Source of the DNA: Microlunatus capsulatus
Lineage (GTDB): Bacteria > Actinomycetota > Actinomycetes > Propionibacteriales > Propionibacteriaceae
Direction of reading: 5' to 3'
Length of the DNA: 64,000 nucleotides
Assembly: GCF_017876495.1 (NCBI RefSeq)
Contig: NZ_JAGIOB010000001.1
Location: 1,922,001-1,986,000 of the forward strand
The notes under the pieces were generated by a model that searched no databases, was not told the origin of the DNA, and saw only the letters and a program-made list of their open reading frames with translations. This document shows, one piece after another, positions 1-8,533 of the stretch (position 1 is the first letter of the stretch; each line of letters opens with the position of its first letter). The translations under genes and the position numbers were made by a program.

Positions 1-192
1 GAGGTGGGCGTGCGGGTCGGCGGCGGCCGGCAGCAGCAGGTACCCGTCGAGGTCGAGCTCGGCCGCAGCGGGCCCCGCCGTGCCGGCGGGGACGACCGCG
101 GTGACGCGGCCACCGGCCAGCTCGACGTCGACCCGGGAGCCGTCGGCCAGCGTCGCGCTCCTCAGCAGCGACAGCTCCGCAGGACCCGGCAC
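1..192 (-). CDS. Amidohydrolase (cytosine-deaminase-like), N-terminal part, cut by window edge
   Basis: Only the first 64 codons are inside the window. The minus-strand reading starts at a GTG (192-190) about 8 nt after a GGAGGGGG ribosome site. The peptide has the small N-terminal beta-sandwich of amidohydrolases (ATLADGSRVDVELAGGRV) and reaches the first metal-binding motif, ADPHAHL, just before the edge. This is the HxH of the cytosine deaminase/D-aminoacylase side of the superfamily. It is divergent from the flavin/iron-sulphur reductase at 394 and shares a 201-bp upstream region with it. A second amidohydrolase follows at 1505-2824, so the three may form a nitrogen-heterocycle or amide catabolic cluster; that grouping is inference. 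The substrate cannot be told from the fragment. Confidence 0.8.
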   Translation of the reverse strand, partial: MPGPAELSLLRSATLADGSRVDVELAGGRVTAVVPAGTAGPAAAELDLDGYLLLPAAADPHAHL

Positions 193-352
193 CGTGCTCC
201 CCCTCCGCTGCTCGACGTCGGCCACGTCGATGCCCAGGACGGTAGGGATCCCGTGTTCCGGTCGTGTGACAGCCGCATCACCGGGGGGTGAAAGCCGCGC
301 GGCGGACCGCCCCCTGCGGTGCGCGGTCGGGCGTCGCCGGCGGCCGACGACC

Positions 353-358
353 TAGAGT
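353..358 (+). promoter_or_regulatory. Putative -10 element for the VanB-type reductase
   Basis: TAGAGT fits the actinobacterial -10 pattern TANNNT and lies about 36 nt before the chosen GTG start, leaving room for the AGGAGG ribosome site at 384-389. No convincing -35 was found. Confidence 0.4.
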
Positions 359-393
359 CGAGGCCCCAGCAGGACCGAGAGCCAGGAGGCCCC

Positions 394-1374
394 GTGAGCG
401 GCATGTTCAGCGACGTCGAGCGGGACTGCGTCGTCGCCGCCCACCGCCCGGTGGCGCAGGACGTCGTCCTGCTGGAGCTGGTCGCCCGCAACGGCCGCGA
501 CCTGCCCCCGTGGGAGCCGGGCTCGCACGTCGACCTGCTGCTGCCGGGCTCCACCACCGGCGTGCTGGAGCGCCAGTACTCGCTGTGCGGCGACCCCGCC
601 GACCGCTCGCGGTACCGGGTCGCGGTGCTGCGCGAGGTCGACGGCCGGGGCGGCTCGGCGGCCGTGCACACCGACCTCGGCGAGGGCGCCACCCTGCGGG
701 TCCGGGGCCCCCGCAACCACTTCCACTTCGAGCCGCCGCCCGGCGCCCCCGTCGTCCTGGTGGCCGGCGGCATCGGGATCACCCCGCTGCTCTCGATGGC
801 GGCCGCCGCGGACGCCGAGGGCCGCGACCTGACGCTGGTCTACGCCGGCCGGTCGCGGTCGCGGATGGCCTTCGTCGACGAGCTCCTCGCGCGCTACGGC
901 GACCGGGTGCGGGTGCACGTCAGCGACGAGGCGACCCGGCTCGACGTCGCCGCGACCCTCGCCGCCCTGCCCGCCGACGCCCACGTCTACGCCTGCGGGC
1001 CGGTGGGGCTGATCGGCGCCGTCGAGGAGGCCTGGGCGGGACGGCCGTCGGGTCAGCTGCACGTCGAGCACTTCGAGGCCAAGGAGTTCGGCCCGCCGGT
1101 GTGGCCGGAGCCCTTCGAGCTGGAGCTCGCGCTCACCGGCGTCACCGTCGAGGTGCCGCCGGAGAAGTCGGTGCTGGACGTCGTCGAGGAACAGGGCGTC
1201 CTCGTCGTCTCCTCCTGCCGCAAGGGCACCTGCGGCACCTGCGAGACGCCGGTGCTGGAGGGCGAGGTCGAGCACCGCGACTCCGTGCTCACCCCCGACG
1301 AGCAGGCCGGCGCCGACACGATGATGGTCTGCGTCTCCCGCGCCGCCGGTCCGCGGCTGGTCCTGGACCTCTGA
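394..1374 (+). CDS. PDR/VanB-family oxidoreductase (FMN/FAD, NAD(P)H, C-terminal 2Fe-2S)
   Basis: This is the reductase component of a Rieske-type or demethylase oxygenase. It passes electrons from NAD(P)H through flavin to a plant-type 2Fe-2S centre and on to a partner oxygenase. The order of domains is typical: flavin-binding barrel with RQYSLCG (about residue 60), nucleotide-binding domain with GGIGITPL (about 124) and CGPVG (about 201), then the ferredoxin domain with CRKGTCGTC (about 274) and a fourth Cys in MMVCVS. The 326-aa length is normal for VanB/phthalate dioxygenase reductases. The GTG start at 394 follows AGGAGG by 4 nt; an ATG three codons later (403) is an alternative. No oxygenase subunit is visible in the window, so the partner may lie to the left of it or elsewhere. 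Confidence 0.9.
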   Translation: MSGMFSDVERDCVVAAHRPVAQDVVLLELVARNGRDLPPWEPGSHVDLLLPGSTTGVLERQYSLCGDPADRSRYRVAVLREVDGRGGSAAVHTDLGEGATLRVRGPRNHFHFEPPPGAPVVLVAGGIGITPLLSMAAAADAEGRDLTLVYAGRSRSRMAFVDELLARYGDRVRVHVSDEATRLDVAATLAALPADAHVYACGPVGLIGAVEEAWAGRPSGQLHVEHFEAKEFGPPVWPEPFELELALTGVTVEVPPEKSVLDVVEEQGVLVVSSCRKGTCGTCETPVLEGEVEHRDSVLTPDEQAGADTMMVCVSRAAGPRLVLDL

Positions 1375-1393
1375 ACCCGTCGGCCTCCGCTGC

Positions 1394-1426
1394 CTGAGCT
1401 CGTCGAAGGCCCTTCGACAGGCTCAG
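1394..1426 (+). terminator. Hairpin between convergent genes
   Basis: Left arm CTGAGCTCGTCGAAGG (1394-1409) and right arm CCTTCGACAGGCTCAG (1411-1426) pair at 14 of 16 positions with a one-base loop. It lies 20 nt after the reductase stop and faces the end of the convergent deaminase gene. It probably ends transcription in one or both directions; there is no T-tract. Confidence 0.6.
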
Positions 1427-1476
1427 GGCGCGGAGGAGGCCCAGGCTCAGGGCACGGAGGAGACCGAGCTCAGGGC
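1421..1476. repeat. Three short direct repeats (GCTCAGGGC)
   Basis: GCTCAGGGC occurs at 1421, 1445 and 1468, spaced 23-24 bp. The first two copies continue as GCGGAGGAG or ACGGAGGAG. The first copy forms the right arm of the hairpin at 1394-1426. Confidence 0.6.
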
Positions 1477-1504
1477 GCGCAGGTCGAGCGCGGGGGCGCT
1501 GATC

Positions 1505-2824
1505 TCAGCGGCCGACGCGGGCCCGGAGGTCGGCGACGACCGCGCGCTCGTCGGCGCTGACCAGCCGGCCGTCGCGGACCACCACGCGCCCGCCGACGAC
1601 GACGTGCCGGGGGCGGCGGCCGGGCGCGGCCCAGAGCAGGCCGTCGACCGGGTCGGCCACGCCGGCGTCGGCCACGCCCGAGACGTCCCAGACGCAGAGG
1701 TCGGCGGCGGCGCCGGGCCGCAGGTGCCCCAGCTCGGGGCGGCCCAGGCCGGTCGCGGAGCCGGTGGTGGCCATCTCCAGCACGTCGCGCGCGGCCAGCG
1801 ACCCGCCGGCCAGCGGGGCGACCTGCATCGCCAGCCGGGCGTCGGCCAGCAGGTGGCCGGCGTCGTTGCTGCCGCCGCCGCTGGTGCCCAGCCCGACGGG
1901 CACGCCGGCGTCGCGGAGGGCGGCGACGGGGGCGACGCCCCAGCCCATCGGCAGGTCGCAGCCCGGGGCGTGGGTCGCCGTCGCACCGGCGTCGGCGATC
2001 CGCTCGACCTCGGCCGGGGTGACGTCGCAGAGGTGGGCCAGGGTGACGTCGGGGGCCAGCCAGCCCCAGTCGGAGAGCAGCTCCAGCGGCCGGCGGCCGT
2101 AGCGCTCGGCGGCCACGGCGACGTCGACCTGCTCGTTGCTCTGGGTCCGGCGGCGCAACCCGAAGCGGGCGGCCACCTCCCCCAGCAGCCGGAACGTGGC
2201 CTCGCCGTCGCTGTGCACCCCGGCCGGGCCGACGGCCAGCTGGAGCATCCCGTCCGCGCTCACCCCGTCGGGCCGGTCCGGCACCAGGGCCTCGGCGATG
2301 GCGGTGGCCGAGGCGGCCGCGGTCTCGGCGTCGTCGTGGGCGGTGCCGCGGACGAAGACCAGCCGGGCCCCCAGGTCCCGCGCCGCGCCGGCCGTGGCCC
2401 GGGCCATCGCGACGGTGTCGGCGCCGACGGGCCAGGTGAGGTGGTGGTCGGCGACGGTGGTGACCCCGCAGAGCAGCGCCTCGGCCAGCCCGGCGCGGGC
2501 GGCGACGGCGCAGAGCTCGGCGTCCACGCCCGCCGCCGCGTAGGCCGCGGCCATCGTCGGCAGCCAGCTGGCCATCGGCACGCCGCGGGTGCCGGGCAGC
2601 GTCCGGAACGCCGTCTGGAGCAGGTGGTGGTGGGCGTTGACCAGGCCCGCGGTGACGACGCAGCCGCGCGCGTCGAGGACCTCGGCGCCCGGCGCCGGCT
2701 CCAGCGTCACCCGGCCGTCGACCACGTGCACGGGCTCCGTCGTCCGGGTGGCGCCGTCGACGACGACCACCTCGGCCCCGACCACCGCGAGCGCCCCGGC
2801 GCCGGTGGAGTGCGCATCCGTCAT
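1505..2824 (-). CDS. Amidohydrolase, 8-oxoguanine deaminase/chlorohydrolase-like, with altered metal site
   Basis: A 439-aa member of the ATZ/TRZ-type amidohydrolases, closest by eye to 8-oxoguanine deaminase and hydroxydechloroatrazine ethylaminohydrolase. Those enzymes hydrolyse an exocyclic amine from a purine or triazine ring in the cytosol. The N-terminal HxH is present (NAHHHLLQ) and the strand-6 His is in LAHLCD. The usual strand-5 motif HLAET reads TQSNEQ, so the metal-binding His is Gln although the Glu remains. The usual Asp near the end (GxDGxxSND) reads GTSGGGSND, so Asp is Ser. HCPxSN reads HAPGCD. The enzyme may therefore use metal differently, have changed chemistry, or be inactive. 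The ATG start (2824) lacks a Shine-Dalgarno; CAGACT lies 6 nt upstream, suggesting leaderless translation. Confidence 0.85.
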   Translation of the reverse strand: MTDAHSTGAGALAVVGAEVVVVDGATRTTEPVHVVDGRVTLEPAPGAEVLDARGCVVTAGLVNAHHHLLQTAFRTLPGTRGVPMASWLPTMAAAYAAAGVDAELCAVAARAGLAEALLCGVTTVADHHLTWPVGADTVAMARATAGAARDLGARLVFVRGTAHDDAETAAASATAIAEALVPDRPDGVSADGMLQLAVGPAGVHSDGEATFRLLGEVAARFGLRRRTQSNEQVDVAVAAERYGRRPLELLSDWGWLAPDVTLAHLCDVTPAEVERIADAGATATHAPGCDLPMGWGVAPVAALRDAGVPVGLGTSGGGSNDAGHLLADARLAMQVAPLAGGSLAARDVLEMATTGSATGLGRPELGHLRPGAAADLCVWDVSGVADAGVADPVDGLLWAAPGRRPRHVVVGGRVVVRDGRLVSADERAVVADLRARVGR

Positions 2825-2870
2825 GGCGGCAGTCTGGCGGGGACGGCGCCGACGACGGCCGCCGGGGCGG

Positions 2871-3203
2871 TCAGCGCGGCGGCAGCGAGCGGGCGAACGC
2901 CAGGCCGTGGTCGAGCCAGAGGTCGAGGTCGGCCTCCCCGACCGAGCCGTCGACGTCGACGTGCACCCAGCCGGTCATCGGCCGGCCGTGCATGACGAAG
3001 GGCCCGACGCGCGGGTCGCGCTGCAGGGCGTCCTGGTCGCCCGCGTCGCAGCGCACGAGGAGCCCGCCGCGCCCGCTCGCGCTGACGGCCAGGTGGCCGT
3101 CCACCAGGAAGGCGAGCCCGCCGAACATCCGCTTCTCGCGCACGCCCGGCTCGGCGGCCAGGCGTTCCCGCAGCCGTTCGGCCAGGTCGAGGTCGTAGCC
3201 CAT
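2871..3203 (-). CDS. TfoX N-terminal-domain protein
   Basis: A 110-aa stand-alone TfoX-N protein. The family core is clear: KRMFGGLAFLVDGHL near residues 24-38 and LLVRCDAGDQDAL near 48-60, with a GWVHVD strand after them. In gamma-proteobacteria TfoX/Sxy helps switch on competence genes; in actinobacteria the short form has no settled role, so only the fold is assigned. The start is ATG at 3203. No ribosome site precedes it, but GATACT (3215-3210) sits exactly 6 nt upstream, which fits a leaderless mRNA. A longer in-frame open reading runs upstream to 3848 but has no family similarity and was not used. Confidence 0.85.
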   Translation of the reverse strand: MGYDLDLAERLRERLAAEPGVREKRMFGGLAFLVDGHLAVSASGRGGLLVRCDAGDQDALQRDPRVGPFVMHGRPMTGWVHVDVDGSVGEADLDLWLDHGLAFARSLPPR

Positions 3204-3268
3204 GGCGGCAGTATCGCGGCTCGCGGCACCCGCGTCAGCAGCCCCGGGCCGCCGGGATGCGAACGGGC

Positions 3269-3544
3269 TCAGGCGGCGGCCGCCGGGTCGTGGCAGGTGT
3301 CGGCGCCGCTCCCGTGCCGGGGGTGGCGGTGCCGGCGCCCGCCGTAGATGACCGCCCCGCAGGTGCACAGCGACCACCCGCACCGGTCGTCGGGGCAGTG
3401 CGGGGCCAGGGTGTCGAGGTTGGTGCAGTGCGGGCAGGCGCGGTGGCCGGGAGCGCGGACGACCGGTCCGGCCGCACGGGCGCGCGGGCCGCCGAGCTCG
3501 GCCCGCAGGAGGAACAGCCGGGCCCACAGGGGGTGGGCGCTCAT
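3269..3544 (-). CDS. Small cysteine-rich (zinc-ribbon-like) protein
   Basis: A possible 91-aa protein with two cysteine groups, CPHC near residue 37 and CGWSLCTCG near 55, as expected for a small zinc ribbon. GGAGG lies 4 nt before the ATG at 3544. The C-terminal tail is His- and Ala-rich. I do not recognise the family. Support rests on the paired cysteines, the ribosome site and placement in an otherwise empty gap, so it may not be a real gene. Bases 3545-3771 upstream hold no other gene. Confidence 0.5.
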   Translation of the reverse strand: MSAHPLWARLFLLRAELGGPRARAAGPVVRAPGHRACPHCTNLDTLAPHCPDDRCGWSLCTCGAVIYGGRRHRHPRHGSGADTCHDPAAAA

Positions 3545-3771
3545 GACGCCTCCGGGCGGGCGGGACGTCGGGGGGACGGTGGGAGCGAGGTCTGGAGCAC
3601 GGGCGGCACTTCCGGGGAGCGCGGGCGAGGTCGGGCACGCCGCCGTCGCCGTGCCCTGCTGCCCCCGGTCTACCCACCGGGACCTTGGTGCACACGCACC
3701 GACGGGCACCGGGTGCACCGCCCGCCCGTCGGGGCGGCCATCCTGGACGTCCGCCGACGGGGAGGAACCCG

Positions 3772-4803
3772 ATGACCACCGACGCCAGCAGCTGGCGCGC
3801 CACCCACGCGGAGCCGTGGGCGCGGACCGTCCTGCAGGTGCTGCGCACGCCCTACCCCTACGCGTCCCAGCACGTCGTCGAGGGTCCGGACAGCACCGAC
3901 GCCGACCCCCTCCGACGGCACCCGGCCTTCTGGGGCAGCTTCGACTGGCACTCGTCGGTCCACATGCACTGGTCGGCGGTCCGGCTGCTGACGCTGGCGC
4001 CCGAGCACCTCACCGCCGGCACCCGCGAGGCGCTCGTCGCCCTGCTCGACGAGCGCCTGACCGCGGACGCGGTCGGGGCCGAGGCCGCGCACCTGCGCGC
4101 CCGCCCGACCTTCGAGCGGCCGTACGGCTGGGCGTGGGCCGCGACCCTGGCCGCGGCGGCCGCGGACGCCCCGCTGCCCCGGGCCGCGACGTGGGCCCGC
4201 GCGCTCGAGCCGCTGGCCGACGCCGTGGCCGACGCCCTGCTGGCGTGGCTCCCCCGGCTCGCCCACCCGGTCCGGCACGGCGTGCACAGCAACACCGCCT
4301 TCGCGCTGGCCCTGCTGCACGAGGCGTACGGCCGGCTCGGACGCGGCGACGTGGTGGAGGCCGTCGAGGCGTCGGCCCGGCGGTGGTTCGCCGACGACCG
4401 CGACTACCCCGCCCGCTGGGAGCCGAGCGGCAGCGACTTCCTCTCCCCCGCCCTCTGCGAGGCCGACCTCCTGCGGCGGGTGCTGCCGGCCGACGCGTTC
4501 GAGCCCTGGCTCGCCGCCTTCCTGCCCGGCCTCGGCCGGGCCGGGGACCCGCTGCTCGGCGTGCCCGAGGTCCTCGACCGCACCGACGGCCAGGCCGTGC
4601 ACCTCGTCGGCCTGGCGCTGTCCCGGGCCTGGCAGCTGCGGCTGCTCACCCCGCACCTGCCGCCGGGACGTCGTCGTCGGGTGGCCGAGGCGACGGAGCG
4701 GCAGACCGCGGCCGCGGCCGGGGAGACCGTCGACGGCGACTTCATGGCCACCCACTGGCTGGTCTCGTTCGCCCTGCTGGCCGCGACCGCCGAGGAGGCC
4801 TGA
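3772..4803 (+). CDS. DUF2891 family protein
   Basis: A 343-aa protein that matches DUF2891 over its full length. Conserved blocks are HPAFWGSFDWHSSVHMHW (residues 44-61), PYGWAW (about 119), HPVRHGVHSNTAFAL (about 165-180), SDFLSPALCEADLL (about 221) and DFMATHWLVSFALL near the end. The repeated aromatic/His blocks suggest an alpha/alpha toroid like those of some glycosidases, but no activity is known to me and none is claimed. The ATG follows GGGGAGGA by about 6 nt. The gene stands alone, facing repeats on its 3' side. Confidence 0.85.
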   Translation: MTTDASSWRATHAEPWARTVLQVLRTPYPYASQHVVEGPDSTDADPLRRHPAFWGSFDWHSSVHMHWSAVRLLTLAPEHLTAGTREALVALLDERLTADAVGAEAAHLRARPTFERPYGWAWAATLAAAAADAPLPRAATWARALEPLADAVADALLAWLPRLAHPVRHGVHSNTAFALALLHEAYGRLGRGDVVEAVEASARRWFADDRDYPARWEPSGSDFLSPALCEADLLRRVLPADAFEPWLAAFLPGLGRAGDPLLGVPEVLDRTDGQAVHLVGLALSRAWQLRLLTPHLPPGRRRRVAEATERQTAAAAGETVDGDFMATHWLVSFALLAATAEEA

Positions 4804-4890
4804 GCCGCCGGCACCGGTGTGGCCAGGGTCACCCGGCGGCCGGGGAGAGGGCCCGGAATAGCCGCGGGGGTGAGCTGGTTGTGATCACCG

Positions 4891-4972
4891 TGCCGCCCGG
4901 TGCGTGACCCCCGGGCCTCACCCCTTCGCCGCTTCGAGCGGCCACTCGCCGAGAGGCGTCCGCCGGGCGGCA
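4891..4972. repeat. 82-bp palindromic repeat, copy 1
   Basis: The element is bounded by perfect 10-bp inverted ends, TGCCGCCCGG (4891-4900) and CCGGGCGGCA (4963-4972), and contains an inner palindrome GCCGCTTCGAGCGGC. It is about 95% identical to the copy at 5073-5154. A shared GGGCCCGGAAYA lies about 40 bp upstream of each copy (4849 and 5030). It looks like a REP or miniature inverted-repeat element; no protein is encoded. Confidence 0.75.
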
Positions 4973-5072
4973 CGCCAGCTTCCACCAGCGACTCCCCGTC
5001 GCACCCCAGCCCCCCTGGACGTCGGGCACGGGCCCGGAACAATCGGACCCGGTCGCTGGTTGGAGAGAGCAG

Positions 5073-5154
5073 TGCCGTCCGGTGCAAGACCCCCGGGCCT
5101 CACCCCTTCGCCGCTTCGAGCGGCCACTCGCCGAGAGGCGTCTGCCGGGCGGCA
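5073..5154. repeat. 82-bp palindromic repeat, copy 2
   Basis: A direct repeat of 4891-4972 at a distance of 182 bp with about four substitutions. Its left end reads TGCCGTCCGG, one mismatch from the perfect inverted end. The 505-bp gap 4804-5308 holds these two copies and no gene; open frames across it are artefacts of the repeat. Confidence 0.75.
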
Positions 5155-5308
5155 CTCCCACACTTACCTCGCCCGCGTGCCGGACCGCGAGAGCCGAGCT
5201 CGAGCCGGATCCCTGGGAAGTCAGCGCTCGACGAGCTCACGGGGCCTCCGGAGGACTGCGACGCGCATCGAGCGCTGACGTCCCGGGGACGTTCCGGCGA
5301 GCGAGCCG

Positions 5309-6388
5309 CTACAGCGCCACCGCCCGGACCGCCAGCACGTCGGGCAGGTGGGCGGCGACCTGGCTCCAGGAGTCGCCGTCGTCGAGGCTGGCGAAGACCG
5401 AGCCATCCCGGGCCCCGAGGTACAGGCCCGCCTGCTCGGCGTGGTCGGTGGTCATCGCGTCCCGCATGACGGCGGACCAGAAGTCGTCCGGCAGCCCCGT
5501 CCGCGACGGGGCCCAGCTCTGCCCCGCGTCGTCGGAGCGCCACACCCGGGCCCGGCCCTCGGGCGGGATCCGGGCGCCGTCGGCGACCAGCGGGAAGACG
5601 TAGACCGTCTCGGGCCGGTGCGGGTGGACGACGACCGGGAAGCCGAAGTCCGCGGGCAGCCCCTCGGCGATCGACACCCAGCGGTCCCCGCCGTCGTCGG
5701 AGCGGTAGACGCCGTGGTGGTTCTGCGCGAACAGCCGCTGCGGGGCCGACGGGTGCGCGGCCACCTTGTGCACGCACTGGCCGAACTCCGGCCACGGGTC
5801 GGGGAAGAAGTAGGCCTTGATGCCCTGGTTGGCCGGCGCCCAGGTGGCGCCGCCGTCGGCGGTCCGGTACACCCCGCCGGTCGACATCGCCACCGTCACC
5901 TGCTGCGGGTCGTCGGGGTGCGGCACGACGGTGTGGATCGCCTGGCCGCCGAAGCCGGCGCCCCACTCCTCGCGGTGCGGGTGGTCCCACAGCGAGCGGA
6001 CCAGGGTGAAGGACTCGCCGCGGTCCTCGGAGCGGAAGAGCGCCGAGGGCTGGGTGCCGGCCCACACCACGTCGGGCTCGACGGCCGACGGCTGGATCTG
6101 CCAGACCCGCTCGACGCTGCTGCCCAGGTCGGCCGGGAACCGGACGGCCGCGCCGTGGGTCTCGGTCCAGCTCTCGCCCAGGTCGTCGGAGTAGTAGACG
6201 CCGGGTCCCCAGTGCTCGCTGGTCCCGCCGGCGAACAGCCGGGGCACGTCCCCGCGGTCGTCGACGCCGAGGCCGTAGATGCCCTGCATCAAGAACTCCG
6301 GCGGCGACCAGGTCCAGCGGTCCCGGTCCTCCGACCGGCCCACCCACAGCCCCTTGCGCGTCCCCACCAGCAGCACCGCTCCGCCCAT
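5309..6388 (-). CDS. BNR/sialidase-like beta-propeller protein
   Basis: A 359-aa protein built of Asp-box (BNR) repeats: YSDDLGESW, RSEDRGESF, RTADGGATW, RSDDGGDRW, RSDDAGQSW and ASLDDGDSW recur about every 45-55 residues. These close the blades of a propeller as in sialidases and Vps10/YCF48-type proteins. The sialidase arginine triad is not evident and there is no signal peptide, so it is better called a cytosolic WD40/YVTN/BNR-like repeat protein than an enzyme. The ATG at 6388 was preferred over one 21 nt upstream because AGGAG lies about 6 nt before it. Divergent from the Ser/Thr kinase at 6604. Confidence 0.85.
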   Translation of the reverse strand: MGGAVLLVGTRKGLWVGRSEDRDRWTWSPPEFLMQGIYGLGVDDRGDVPRLFAGGTSEHWGPGVYYSDDLGESWTETHGAAVRFPADLGSSVERVWQIQPSAVEPDVVWAGTQPSALFRSEDRGESFTLVRSLWDHPHREEWGAGFGGQAIHTVVPHPDDPQQVTVAMSTGGVYRTADGGATWAPANQGIKAYFFPDPWPEFGQCVHKVAAHPSAPQRLFAQNHHGVYRSDDGGDRWVSIAEGLPADFGFPVVVHPHRPETVYVFPLVADGARIPPEGRARVWRSDDAGQSWAPSRTGLPDDFWSAVMRDAMTTDHAEQAGLYLGARDGSVFASLDDGDSWSQVAAHLPDVLAVRAVAL

Positions 6389-6603
6389 GACCGCTCCTCG
6401 CTCGTGCACCCCCGCGCCCGGGCCCGGTCGCCGGCGGGCGGTCCAGGGTGTCGAGCGTCAGACCCCGGCGGGACGCCGAACTCATCGGGACGTCCCCGCC
6501 ACCGCGTGCGCGGGACCGGCGCTCCCCCCGCCACCCCGGTCGGGCGGACGTCGGGAAGACGGCAGACTGTCCGGGTGCAGCGACGAGGCCGGGGAGCGGA
6601 CGG

Positions 6604-8523
6604 GTGAGCGCGACCCCCGTCGTCGTCGGCGACCGCTACGAGCTCGGCGAGCCGCTGGGCCGGGGTGGCATGGCCACCGTGCACCGGGCCCGGGACCGCC
6701 GGCTGGACCGGCAGGTCGCCGTCAAGCAGCTCAGCCTCCACCTGGCCGCGGACACCACCGCGCAGGCCCGCTTCCGCCGGGAGGCGCAAGCCTCCGCCAG
6801 CCTCAACCACCCCGCCATCGCCTCGGTCTTCGACACCGGCGAGGGCACCGACCCCGCGACCGGCGTCGCGCTGCCCTACATCGTCATGGAGCTGGTCGAG
6901 GGCTCGACCCTGCGCGACGTGCTGGCCGCCGGCCCACTGGCCCCCGACCGGGCGCTGACGGTGGTCCGCAGCGTCCTGGACGCGCTGGCGCACAGCCACG
7001 CGGCGGGCCTGGTGCACCGCGACATCAAACCGGCCAACGTGATGATCACGACCGGTGGCGCCGTCAAGGTCATGGATTTCGGGATCGCCCGGGCGGTCGA
7101 CGAGAGCGCCACGAGCCTCACCGGCACCGCCTCGGTGATCGGGACCGCGCAGTACCTCTCGCCCGAGCAGGCGCTGGGCCGCCCCGTCGACCTGCGCAGC
7201 GACCTGTACTCCGTCGGCTGCCTGCTGTTCGAGCTGGTGACCGGACGGCCGCCCTTCGTCGCCGAGACCTCGCTGGCCATCGCCTACCAGCACGTCCGCG
7301 AGGACCCGGTGCCGCCGAGCAGCCTGGAGCCGTCGCTGGACCCGGCCCTGGACGCCGTCGTCCTCCGGGCGCTGGCCAAGGACCCCGACGAGCGCTACCC
7401 GTCCGCCGCCGCGATGCGCGAGGACGTCGACCGCCTGCTGGCCGGGGCCCCGGTCGCGCCCCCGCCCGCGCCGTCGGAGCCGCCCGGCACCGTGACCGCC
7501 GCCCTGCCCCCGCGGCTGGCCGGCGCCGCCGTCGCCGCCACGCCGCCGGGACCCCCGACGGCGCCGACCGCGCTCGTGGGTGCCGCCGCACCGCCCGCGG
7601 GCGAGGACCCGGCACCGGAGGAGCGCCGGCGGTCCTCCGGGCGCCGCGCCGTGCTGGTCGTCCTGGCGGTGTTCCTCGTGCTGGGGCTCGGCGCCTTCGG
7701 CCTGTCCCGGGTCTTCGGCCCGACGGCCAGCCAGGCGGTGACCGTCCCCGACGTCGGCGGCCAGTCGCGCGCGGCCGCCGAGGCCGCCCTCCGCGACGCC
7801 GACCTCGTCCCGCGCGTCGTCCCCCGGGCCGGCGCCGAGGACGACGCGGTCGGGACGGTCCTCGACCAGGAGCCGGGAGCCGACGCCCGGGTGCCGGCCG
7901 GCAGCACCGTCACCCTCACCGTCGGTGCCGGCGAGGCGACCGCCACCATCCCCGACGGCCTGGTCGGCCGCCCGGTCGCCGAGGCCGAGCGGGCGCTGGA
8001 GAGGCTCGGCTTCACCGACGTCAGCACCGACGCCGTGGACGGGGACGGCGACGCCGAGCCCGGCGACGTCGTCTCGGTCAAGCCCGCGGAAGGGAAGCGT
8101 GTGGCGCTGGACGCGGCGGTCCGGATCCGCTTCGTCCGCGACGCCGCCGCGGCCGACGGCCAGGACGAGAGCGGCGACGACGGGCCCACGGCGGCGGCCC
8201 CCAGCGCGTCGAGCGCCCCGAGCGCCACGGCCGACGAGGACGCCGAGCCGTCGGACGAGCCCACCGACGACGCGACCAGCGAGGCCCCGGACGACGACCC
8301 GACCACCGACGCCCCGACCGAGGAGCCGAGCAGCAGCGCGACCGACGAGCCGGGCCCGAGCGCCTCGGCGTCGGAGGGCACCGGCGGAGGGTCGAGCGAG
8401 AAGCCGGGCAAGCCGGAGAAGCCGGAGCCGACGAAGTCCGGCGGGAACGGCGGCGGCAACGGCAAGGGCGGCGGCAACGGGAACGGGAACGGCAGCCAGG
8501 ACGAGGGCTCCGACCAGGGCTAG
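6604..8523 (+). CDS. PASTA-domain Ser/Thr protein kinase (PknB type)
   Basis: A 639-aa transmembrane receptor kinase. The cytosolic kinase shows LGRGGMA (about 17), the VAIK-type lysine in VAVKQL, HRDIKPANV (about 137), DFGIAR (about 157) and the SPEQA activation-loop end. A Pro/Ala-rich juxtamembrane stretch leads to one membrane helix (about 348-367). Two PASTA repeats follow (about 378-440 and 443-512), which in the family sense muropeptides or lipid II. The rest is a Ser/Thr/Asp/Glu-rich stalk ending in Lys/Pro and Gly/Asn repeats. Two PASTA units are fewer than the four of PknB. The GTG start follows GGGGAG at normal distance. No phosphatase, FHA or penicillin-binding gene is adjacent, so this is not the conserved pknAB locus. 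Confidence 0.93.
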   Translation: MSATPVVVGDRYELGEPLGRGGMATVHRARDRRLDRQVAVKQLSLHLAADTTAQARFRREAQASASLNHPAIASVFDTGEGTDPATGVALPYIVMELVEGSTLRDVLAAGPLAPDRALTVVRSVLDALAHSHAAGLVHRDIKPANVMITTGGAVKVMDFGIARAVDESATSLTGTASVIGTAQYLSPEQALGRPVDLRSDLYSVGCLLFELVTGRPPFVAETSLAIAYQHVREDPVPPSSLEPSLDPALDAVVLRALAKDPDERYPSAAAMREDVDRLLAGAPVAPPPAPSEPPGTVTAALPPRLAGAAVAATPPGPPTAPTALVGAAAPPAGEDPAPEERRRSSGRRAVLVVLAVFLVLGLGAFGLSRVFGPTASQAVTVPDVGGQSRAAAEAALRDADLVPRVVPRAGAEDDAVGTVLDQEPGADARVPAGSTVTLTVGAGEATATIPDGLVGRPVAEAERALERLGFTDVSTDAVDGDGDAEPGDVVSVKPAEGKRVALDAAVRIRFVRDAAAADGQDESGDDGPTAAAPSASSAPSATADEDAEPSDEPTDDATSEAPDDDPTTDAPTEEPSSSATDEPGPSASASEGTGGGSSEKPGKPEKPEPTKSGGNGGGNGKGGGNGNGNGSQDEGSDQG

Positions 8524-8533
8524 CGCCCCTCGC

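Noticed and set aside
4804-5308. CRISPR-like array
   Set aside because: Only two copies of an 82-bp palindromic unit, no regular spacers and no cas genes.
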